A program made the position numbers and the translations under genes. From positions 1 through 6,419 of the forward strand of contig CAYUNR010000064.1 in the NCBI GenBank assembly GCA_964446295.1: a DNA stretch of 6,419 nt, given 5' to 3'. The notes under the pieces were generated by a model. The model made no database searches. It worked only from the letters and a program-made list of their open reading frames with translations, and was not told the origin of the DNA. Every line of letters starts with the position of its first letter. The first letter of the stretch is position 1. Below are positions 1-3,585 of the stretch, piece after piece. This DNA is from CAITNM01 sp964446295 (GTDB taxonomy: Bacteria; Pseudomonadota; Alphaproteobacteria; Paracaedibacterales; CAITNM01).

Positions 1-479
1 ATCTACCAATCTTGCTTTATAACAATCCCGGGCGAACCGTTACAGAAATTTCTGTTGAAACCGCATTGAAATTATTTGAATTGAAACGTGTTGTTGGAAT
101 TAAAGATTCTACAACAGAAACTAGCCGGGCCGCGCTTATGCGTTGCGGTGCCAGTAAGCAGGTTTGTTTGCTAAGTGGTGATGATCCTTATGCTGCAGGA
201 TATTTGGCCCAAGGTGGTGACGGGTTGATTTCAATTACTGCCAATGTGCTTCCTGAAAAAATGGCTGCGTTTGTGCAGGCTTGGGAAACTAAAGCTATGG
301 ATAAATTTCATGCATTGAATAATGAATTAATGCCGTTGCACTATGCCATGGTGGCCGAACCTAACCCTATGCCGGTAAAGGCTGCTATGGAAATAGTTGG
401 AAAATGTTCTGGGGAAATGCGCTTGCCATTGGTAACTGCTTCGAATAGTACGGTGGAGCGATTGAGGAAGCTGCTTTAA
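1..479 (+). CDS. dapA: 4-hydroxy-tetrahydrodipicolinate synthase, 3' part (5' end outside window)
   Basis: DapA condenses pyruvate with aspartate semialdehyde in the cytoplasm, the first committed step of lysine and meso-diaminopimelate synthesis. The reading frame is open from the window's left edge, so the gene is cut by the window and not broken. Counting from the TTG at 12, the visible part has YNNPGRT (residues 3-9). Its Tyr3 and Arg8 match E. coli Tyr133 and Arg138. The Schiff-base lysine is Lys31 in VVGIKDS (codon 102-104), equal to E. coli Lys161. The constant offset of 130 indicates an undamaged alignment. The family block GDDPYAAGYLAQGGDGLIS, followed by TANVLP, comes next. The inferred full length is about 285 residues, close to the usual 292. 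The TTG at 12 is an internal Leu codon and not the start. A palindromic repeat begins 6 bases after the stop, and no classical terminator is visible. Confidence 0.96.
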   Translation, partial: LPILLYNNPGRTVTEISVETALKLFELKRVVGIKDSTTETSRAALMRCGASKQVCLLSGDDPYAAGYLAQGGDGLISITANVLPEKMAAFVQAWETKAMDKFHALNNELMPLHYAMVAEPNPMPVKAAMEIVGKCSGEMRLPLVTASNSTVERLRKLL

Positions 480-484
480 GAATT

Positions 485-510
485 AGATCCCCGCATACGC
501 TGGGATGACG
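485..510 (-). repeat. family-1 palindromic repeat, short form, minus orientation
   Basis: This copy reads AGATCCCCGCATAC, then CGCTGGGATGACG. It is the reverse orientation of the GTCAYCCCTG...GGGGRTCT element seen four more times up to position 1119. ATCCC (487-491) pairs with GGGAT (502-506). Compared with the copy at 1021-1062 it lacks the inner AGACC/GGTCT hairpin, so it is the shortest member. It starts 6 bases after the dapA stop and may act as a 3' hairpin on that transcript (inference). Confidence 0.8.
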
Positions 511-532
511 GGTAGGGCTAAGAATAGGATTT

Positions 533-574
533 GTCACCCCTGACAAGGCGCATTGCGCCGAAGTTCGGGGGTCT
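533..574 (+). repeat. family-1 palindromic repeat, plus orientation (copy A)
   Basis: A 42-base element starting GTCACCCCTGACAAGG and ending GTTCGGGGGTCT, with an inner GGCGCATTGCGCC hairpin. It is nearly identical to copies 675-717 and 1077-1119. With the minus-oriented copy at 485-510 it forms a head-to-head doublet. The same doublet plan recurs at 1021-1119, including a similar linker (TAAGA...GGATTT). Confidence 0.88.
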
Positions 575-674
575 GTTGTTTAATTAAAATAATGTGCGTG
601 ATGACGAATAGTTTTGCTGAAATTTAACGAGTATTTAATCAGCTTTATAGTATCTTGAAAAATAGGTTTAATTC
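575..674. other. AT-rich spacer inside repeat island, no gene seen
   Basis: There is no convincing ORF in this 100-base spacer. Its first bases (TTGTTTAAT, 576-584) repeat the sequence that follows copy B just before the GIY-YIG start codon (719-727), so it may mark a former second copy whose nuclease gene was lost. A TATAGT at 646-651 could be a -10 element for the downstream GIY-YIG gene, but no good -35 accompanies it. Confidence 0.4.
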
Positions 675-717
675 GTCACCCCTGACAAGGCACATATGCG
701 CCGACGTTCGGGGATCT
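675..717 (+). repeat. family-1 palindromic repeat, plus orientation (copy B), abutting the GIY-YIG start
   Basis: A 43-base copy starting GTCACCCCTGACAAGG and ending GTTCGGGGATCT. Its inner hairpin has one mismatch (GGCACATATGCGCC) relative to copy C. It ends 8 bases before the ATG of the nuclease gene. Its terminal GGGGA (710-714) is the only ribosome-binding-site-like sequence upstream of that ATG, so the repeat may supply the translation signal. Confidence 0.9.
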
Positions 718-725
718 ATTGTTTA

Positions 726-1019
726 ATGGAATCACGAAATTACTTTGTTTATATTCTCTGCTCAAAACCTCTTGGAGTTTTGTATACAGGGGTGACAAAT
801 AATATTGTACGCCGTGTATATGAGCATAAAAACAAGCTGGCTGATGGATTCACAAAAAAATATAACATCACACGCTTGGTATATTATGAAATTCATCATT
901 CTATAGAATCTGCCATTATTCGTGAAAAACAAATAAAGCATTGGCCAAGAAGTTTTAGAGTTAACTTAATAACTGAGATGAATCCAGATCGGAAGGATTT
1001 ATATGATGAAATATATTAG
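726..1019 (+). CDS. small single-domain GIY-YIG endonuclease (UPF0213/YhbQ-like)
   Basis: This 97-residue protein is essentially one GIY-YIG nuclease domain, a fold that cuts DNA with one metal ion. The GIY motif appears as VYI (Tyr9) and the YIG motif as LYTG (Tyr20). The Arg-rich helix is RRVYEHK (Arg29/30, His34), and the metal-binding Glu is probably Glu67 in IREKQIKHWPR. The C-terminal block ending DLYDEIY is typical of this subfamily. I chose the ATG at 726. An in-frame ATG at 696 lies inside the upstream repeat and would add ten repeat-encoded residues (MRRRSGIYCL). There is no added DNA-binding domain, so specificity is not evident. It shares the same block order with the second nuclease at 2995-3282 but is clearly diverged from it. 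Its biological target is unknown; family members are often annotated as repair-like nucleases without proof. Confidence 0.88.
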   Translation: MESRNYFVYILCSKPLGVLYTGVTNNIVRRVYEHKNKLADGFTKKYNITRLVYYEIHHSIESAIIREKQIKHWPRSFRVNLITEMNPDRKDLYDEIY

Positions 1020-1020
1020 C

Positions 1021-1062
1021 AGATCCCCGCATACAGACCTTACGGTCTTTCGCAGGGATGAC
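1021..1062 (-). repeat. family-1 palindromic repeat, long form, minus orientation
   Basis: Begins AGATCCCCGCATAC one base after the GIY-YIG stop codon and ends CAGGGATGAC. The outer ATCCC/GGGAT arms enclose a perfect inner hairpin, AGACC-TTAC-GGTCT (1035-1048). Its reverse complement follows the same scheme as copies A-C, but with a different inner hairpin. Confidence 0.88.
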
Positions 1063-1076
1063 GTAAGGTAAGATTT

Positions 1077-1119
1077 ATCACTCCTGACAAGGCGCATATG
1101 CGCCGACGTTCGGGGGTCT
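1077..1119 (+). repeat. family-1 palindromic repeat, plus orientation (copy C)
   Basis: A 43-base copy with a perfect inner GGCGCATATGCGCC palindrome and the ending GTTCGGGGGTCT. Its first arm has drifted (ATCACTCC instead of GTCACCCC). It pairs with 1021-1062 as a doublet separated by 14 bases. Confidence 0.88.
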
Positions 1120-1145
1120 TTTACAACAATGATTTCATTAGGCAT

Positions 1146-1173
1146 AAAAAAACCCGCCATAAAGGCGGGTTTT
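1146..1173 (-). terminator. rho-independent terminator of the outer-membrane protein gene
   Basis: The minus-strand transcript contains AAACCCGCC, a 5-base loop and GGCGGGTTT, followed by a run of T. On the plus strand the A-run is at 1146-1152 and the stem arms are at 1150-1158 and 1164-1172. It lies 18 bases past the stop codon of the gene at 1191-1886. Confidence 0.93.
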
Positions 1174-1190
1174 AAGTACTTTAGTCAAGA

Positions 1191-1886
1191 CTAGAACTTG
1201 TAACCAAGACCTAAAGTGAAGCGTTGTTGAGTCGCATTTAACTTGTAAACTTGACCGCCTGTGATACCAGCCATTGGTGTATCTGTTGCACCAGTAATTT
1301 TCATTTTTGGAGCAAGTACGTAAGTGAACTCACCGCGAATGAAAAGGTTCTTATTTACAAACATATCCATACCTACAGAAGGAGCAAATGCAAAAGTACT
1401 TTTGTTCTTTTTGTAAGTGTTAGCTGCACGACCTGCATTTGCTGCATCAAGAACAGATTTTGCTTGCCATTTTGCTTTTTCCATACCAAGACCTAAGAAA
1501 ACCATTGCTTGTTGAGAAATAGTATAGCCTAAACGAACTTTTGCACCTAGGTTATAAGTATTCTTTAAAGTATTTTTTAAGTTTTGATCTTCTCTAGCAT
1601 TCAAAGAGTTGTTGCCGAAGTTTAAGTAAAGTTCACCACCAACATATGCGCAAGAACCAATACCCATGCCATAACCAGCAAACAAACCACCCATGAATGA
1701 TTTTTTGCCAAGATCACTCTTACGAGCGTCTGCAGCAACAGAAGAGTCAAGTTTTTGTGAACCACTAACTGAATTCATACCAGCTTGTGCACCAGCGTAA
1801 AAACCGCTGAATGATGACGCACAAGTTTCAGCTGAAACAGTGCTTAATGACAAAGCAGCAACAGCCGCCATTGCGAATTTCTTCAT
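1191..1886 (-). CDS. outer-membrane beta-barrel protein (Omp25/OmpA-like 8-strand porin family)
   Basis: This 231-residue protein has a clear Sec signal peptide (MKKFAMAAVAALSLSTVSA, cleavage likely after Ala19). The mature part is rich in Gly and aromatic residues and alternates polar with non-polar residues, as in barrel strands: GFYAGAQAGM, FMGGLFAGYGM, YVGGELYLNFG, YNLGAKVRLGY, FAFAPSVGMDMF and LFIRGEFTYVL. It ends in FTLGLGYKF, with the terminal Phe expected for recognition by the BAM machinery. This matches the small outer-membrane beta-barrel domain family common in Alphaproteobacteria. Cys22 and Cys79 could form a disulfide (inference). A strong Shine-Dalgarno, AGGAGA, sits 8 bases before the ATG, consistent with high expression. 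It has its own terminator and probably its own promoter. The ligand or role (adhesin, structural protein or pore) cannot be read from the sequence. Confidence 0.87.
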   Translation of the reverse strand: MKKFAMAAVAALSLSTVSAETCASSFSGFYAGAQAGMNSVSGSQKLDSSVAADARKSDLGKKSFMGGLFAGYGMGIGSCAYVGGELYLNFGNNSLNAREDQNLKNTLKNTYNLGAKVRLGYTISQQAMVFLGLGMEKAKWQAKSVLDAANAGRAANTYKKNKSTFAFAPSVGMDMFVNKNLFIRGEFTYVLAPKMKITGATDTPMAGITGGQVYKLNATQQRFTLGLGYKF

Positions 1887-1893
1887 GATTAGT

Positions 1894-1935
1894 ATCTCCT
1901 AAAAAAAAATTAAATAGTTAACCTATTGAGGTTAA
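1894..1935 (-). promoter_or_regulatory. omp leader: Shine-Dalgarno and TTAACC/GGTTAA inverted repeat
   Basis: AGGAGAT (reverse complement of 1894-1900) is a strong ribosome-binding site for the omp gene. Upstream, TTAACC (1918-1923) and GGTTAA (1930-1935) form a perfect 6-base inverted repeat around a 6-base spacer, a plausible operator. The TTAA cores recall CtrA half-sites, but the spacing is not TTAA-N7-TTAA. A possible -35, TTGATA (reverse complement of 1967-1972), lies further up; the -10 is unclear. Confidence 0.5.
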
Positions 1936-1975
1936 TATATATGTATTGGGTTTTTCTCTCCACCATTATCAACAA

Positions 1976-2013
1976 ATTGCAACAGTGATTTATTATTGCG
2001 TTGCAATATTGCA
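1976..2013. repeat. inverted repeats between ctrA and omp
   Basis: ATTGCAAC (1976-1983) and GTTGCAAT (2000-2007) are perfect 8-base inverted arms 16 bases apart. The second overlaps a 12-base palindrome, TGCAATATTGCA (2002-2013). They lie downstream of ctrA and upstream of omp. They could be a weak 3' hairpin of ctrA mRNA (no T-run is present) or an operator for omp. Confidence 0.45.
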
Positions 2014-2025
2014 TCAGCATGCCAC

Positions 2026-2784
2026 CTAGATGCTTGGAAGAGGATGCTCAGAAAGGCTTAAAGCCTTTGCCTGTATTGCCTTTACGGGTGATGCGTAAAT
2101 ATTATCCATTTCTGGATCACGCAGTACATAGCCACGGCCCCATACTGTTTCAATAATATTATCATGGCCAAGTGCTTCGGCAAGTTTGCGTCGAAGTTTG
2201 CAAATGAACACGTCAATAATTTTTAATTCGGGCTCATCCATACCACCGTAAAGGTGATTCAAAAACATTTCTTTGGTTAGGGTTGTGCCCTTGCGCAATG
2301 CTAGCAACTCCAAAATGGCATATTCTTTACCGGTTAAGTTAATAGTGTTTTTATCCACGCTTGCAGTGCGGTTTTGTAAATTAACAACTAACTTCCCTGC
2401 GCGAATTACTGAATCACTATGGCCGCGTGACCTGCGCACAATTGCATGAATGCGGGCAAGCAGTTCATTTTTGCTAAATGGCTTGGTTAAATAGTCATCG
2501 GCCCCAAAGCCAAAACCTTTTACTTTATCTTCCGTATCACTTAAGCCCGACAATACAAGTACGGGAGTTTTAATTTGCGAAGCACGAAGCCTTCTTAATA
2601 ATTCAAATCCGTCCATGTCTGGTAGCATGAGGTCAAGAACAATTAAATCGTATTCATAGATTTTTCCAATTTCAAGTCCATCTTCACCTAGGTCGGTGCA
2701 ATCAACTACAAAGCCTTCTGACTTTAGTGTGTTCGTAAGACTTTTTGCGGTTGCTGAATCATCTTCAATAAGTAGAATGCGCAT
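2026..2784 (-). CDS. ctrA: cell-cycle response regulator CtrA
   Basis: CtrA is the OmpR-type master regulator of Alphaproteobacteria, controlling division, replication and motility genes by binding TTAA-type sites. The receiver domain (about 1-120) begins MRILLIEDDSATAKSL, with acidic pair Glu7/Asp8/Asp9, phospho-acceptor Asp51 (VLDLMLPD, the same number as in Caulobacter) and Lys101 in LTKPF. The winged-helix DNA-binding domain (about 125-222) contains LTGKEY, TLTKEMFLNHLYGGMDEPE and VWGRGYVLRDP, blocks that are almost invariant in CtrA. I chose the ATG at 2782-2784 because it gives the family N-terminus and has GTGAG 7-12 bases upstream; the in-frame ATG at 2826 would add 14 unrelated residues. 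The protein is 252 residues against 231 in Caulobacter. The extra length is a C-terminal tail after LRDP that ends LPSI and lacks the terminal Ala-Ala used for ClpXP degradation there. No clear terminator follows. Confidence 0.96.
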   Translation of the reverse strand: MRILLIEDDSATAKSLTNTLKSEGFVVDCTDLGEDGLEIGKIYEYDLIVLDLMLPDMDGFELLRRLRASQIKTPVLVLSGLSDTEDKVKGFGFGADDYLTKPFSKNELLARIHAIVRRSRGHSDSVIRAGKLVVNLQNRTASVDKNTINLTGKEYAILELLALRKGTTLTKEMFLNHLYGGMDEPELKIIDVFICKLRRKLAEALGHDNIIETVWGRGYVLRDPEMDNIYASPVKAIQAKALSLSEHPLPSI

Positions 2785-2866
2785 TATGATACTCACTTGT
2801 ATTGCTTGATATCTAAATATTATCAAAAATTTTATGTTTTAACGAGTTTTTTATTTGTGCGTGTTG

Positions 2867-2930
2867 TTAATGAAAATTAACAAATTTTTAATGATATTAA
2901 CTTTGGTTAACAGGAGCGGGGTGTAGTTAA
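2867..2930. promoter_or_regulatory. phased TTAA cluster upstream of ctrA (probable CtrA-binding region)
   Basis: TTAA tetramers start at 2867, 2877, 2888, 2897, 2907 and 2927, intervals of 10, 11, 9, 10 and 20 bases, so about one helical turn each. The pair 2877/2888 is an exact TTAA-N7-TTAA, the known CtrA consensus. GTTAAT/ATTAAC (2866-2881) is also an inverted repeat. The region lies 80-150 bases upstream of the ctrA start and between ctrA and the divergent second nuclease gene. CtrA autoregulation is the natural reading (inference). Confidence 0.65.
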
Positions 2931-2931
2931 T

Positions 2932-2967
2932 CGTTATTGCAAGCGTTAGCGCCGCAATCCATACTTA
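2932..2967 (+). repeat. family-2 palindromic repeat, plus orientation, upstream of second GIY-YIG gene
   Basis: CGTTATTGCAAGCG, then a GCCGCAATCCATACTTAA end. It is a diverged copy of the CGTCATTGCGAGCG...GGCAATCCA element found intact at 3482-3519 and 3536-3570. ATTGC and GCAAT are the inverted arms. It ends 27 bases before the nuclease ATG and directly follows the TTAA cluster. Confidence 0.85.
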
Positions 2968-2994
2968 AACATCTGTAGAAAATATTTTGGATAT

Positions 2995-3282
2995 ATGAAA
3001 AATCCTGCTGTATATATTATGGCCAGCAAAAGGCATGGGACTTTATATGTTGGAGTGACCTCACACTTAGTGCAGCGTGTGCATCAGCATAAAAATGGTG
3101 AAGTTGCTGGATTTACAAAAATGTATGATTGCAAAATTTTAGTGTATTACGAACAGCACGCAACAATGGAAGAAGCTATTTTACGCGAGAAGCAGATTAA
3201 AGCAGGATCGCGTATAAAGAAAATTTCATTAATTAATACAATTAATCCGACATGGAAAGATTTGTACCAAGAGCTTTACTAA
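2995..3282 (+). CDS. small single-domain GIY-YIG endonuclease, second paralog
   Basis: A 95-residue protein consisting of one GIY-YIG domain. VYI (Tyr7) and LYVG (Tyr18, with Val in place of the usual Thr/Ile) form the two-strand motif. QRVHQHK (Arg28, His32) follows, and the metal-binding Glu is probably Glu65 in LREKQIK. It ends in DLYQELY like its neighbour. Blocks shared with the first nuclease include VYYE, REKQIK and GFTK.Y, yet the rest differs widely, so the two are old paralogs or separate arrivals and not a recent duplication. The ATG at 2995 fits the family start; a clear Shine-Dalgarno is missing (only TTGGAT close to the ATG). The stop codon lies inside the downstream family-2 repeat. 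It is transcribed away from ctrA. Substrate and role are unknown. Confidence 0.88.
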   Translation: MKNPAVYIMASKRHGTLYVGVTSHLVQRVHQHKNGEVAGFTKMYDCKILVYYEQHATMEEAILREKQIKAGSRIKKISLINTINPTWKDLYQELY

Positions 3283-3324
3283 GTGTGGATTGCCGCGCCT
3301 TTTGCAAAGGCTCGCAATGACGGT
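3280..3324 (-). repeat. family-2 palindromic repeat, long form, minus orientation
   Basis: Reads TAAGTGTGGATTGCCGC and ends CTCGCAATGACGGT, with a perfect inner hairpin GCCTTT-TGC-AAAGGC (3298-3312) that other copies lack. Its first three bases are the stop codon of the second nuclease. Confidence 0.88.
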
Positions 3325-3344
3325 TAGAACATATTTACTATAGA

Positions 3345-3400
3345 CGCCATTGCATACAAGAGCACCGCAACCTTCATTGCAAGTGCAGGCCTAATGCTTA
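3345..3400 (+). repeat. decayed family-2 repeat remnants
   Basis: CGCCATTGC...CCGCAACC (3345-3372) and TTCATTGCAAGTGCAGG...CTTA (3373-3400) look like worn or truncated plus-oriented copies next to the intact ones. Similarity is partial, strongest around ATTGC and TCATTGCAAGTG. Confidence 0.5.
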
Positions 3401-3406
3401 CTTGAA

Positions 3407-3445
3407 CGTCATTGCAAGTGTAGCGTGGCAATCCACACCTAAGTA
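3407..3445 (+). repeat. family-2 palindromic repeat, plus orientation
   Basis: CGTCATTGCAAGTG, then TGGCAATCCACACCTAAGTA. Inverted arms ATTGC/GCAAT are intact. The flank after it (GACTCTGACCGT, 3454-3465) resembles the flank after the next copy (GACTCTAACCGT, 3527-3538), showing that a larger unit was copied. Confidence 0.85.
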
Positions 3446-3481
3446 TTCATATGACTCTGACCGTTATTAGCTTGCACTGAC

Positions 3482-3519
3482 CGTCATTGCGAGCGTAGTG
3501 CGGCAATCCACACTGAGTA
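3482..3519 (+). repeat. family-2 palindromic repeat, plus orientation
   Basis: CGTCATTGCGAGCG, then GCGGCAATCCACACTGAGTA, close to the family consensus. It is preceded by a partial extra start, CTGACCGTTATTAG (3458-3471), so CTGACCGT is duplicated 20 bases apart. Confidence 0.88.
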
Positions 3520-3535
3520 CCCAAGAGACTCTAAC

Positions 3536-3570
3536 CGTCATTGCGAGCGCAGCGCGGCAATCCATACTTA
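3536..3570 (+). repeat. family-2 palindromic repeat, plus orientation, next to tgt 3' end
   Basis: CGTCATTGCGAGCG, CAGCGC, GGCAATCCATACTTA: the best-preserved copy. It sits 15 bases beyond the tgt stop codon, so the tgt operon transcript enters the repeat array and would carry its hairpins at the 3' end. There is no T-run for a standard terminator. Confidence 0.9.
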
Positions 3571-3585
3571 ATTCACGAACTAGAA

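Larger units (their letters stand above)
675..1062 (+). mobile_element. candidate mobile unit: GIY-YIG gene between inverted family-1 repeats
   Basis: The nuclease gene is bracketed by a plus-oriented repeat (675-717) and a minus-oriented repeat (1021-1062). The unit therefore begins with GTCAC and ends with GGATGAC, and both inner edges read GGGGATCT / AGATCCCC. Gaps between repeat and gene are 8 bases at the start and 1 base at the stop. The compact inverted layout is what is seen; mobility is inferred. No target-site duplication was identified. Confidence 0.4.
2932..3324 (+). mobile_element. candidate mobile unit: GIY-YIG gene between inverted family-2 repeats
   Basis: This has the same plan as the unit at 675-1062, with an unrelated repeat sequence. 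A plus-oriented copy (2932-2967) precedes the gene and a minus-oriented copy (3280-3324) follows it. The repeat's TAAGTGTGGATTGCC edge includes the nuclease TAA stop codon. The structure is seen; movement as a unit is inferred. Confidence 0.4.

Noticed and set aside
696..725. Upstream start for the first GIY-YIG protein
   Set aside because: The added ten residues are encoded by the palindromic repeat; family proteins start near the ATG at 726.
480..1130. Classical insertion sequence or RAYT transposase
   Set aside because: No transposase motifs in any frame; the only protein is the GIY-YIG nuclease, and the repeats are hairpin type.
1251..1496. 81-codon plus-strand open frame
   Set aside because: It is antisense to the beta-barrel gene, Cys/Ser-rich with no family features or ribosome-binding site.
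2785..2826. Upstream ATG for ctrA (14 extra residues)
   Set aside because: CtrA proteins begin at MR-LLIEDD, Asp51 numbering is exact from the ATG at 2784, and a GTGAG site precedes that ATG.
2971..2994. Riboswitch or long structured leader before the second nuclease
   Set aside because: Only 27 bases separate the repeat from the ATG and no riboswitch-like conserved core is visible. Likewise the 5' gap before the HAD-yhhQ-tgt operon is too short for a preQ1 riboswitch after the terminator.
3407..3570. CRISPR-like array of repeats
   Set aside because: Repeats are degenerate and fully palindromic, spacing is uneven (75 and 54 bases start to start), the sequences between them are themselves related, and no cas gene is present. 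They are dispersed palindromic repeats.
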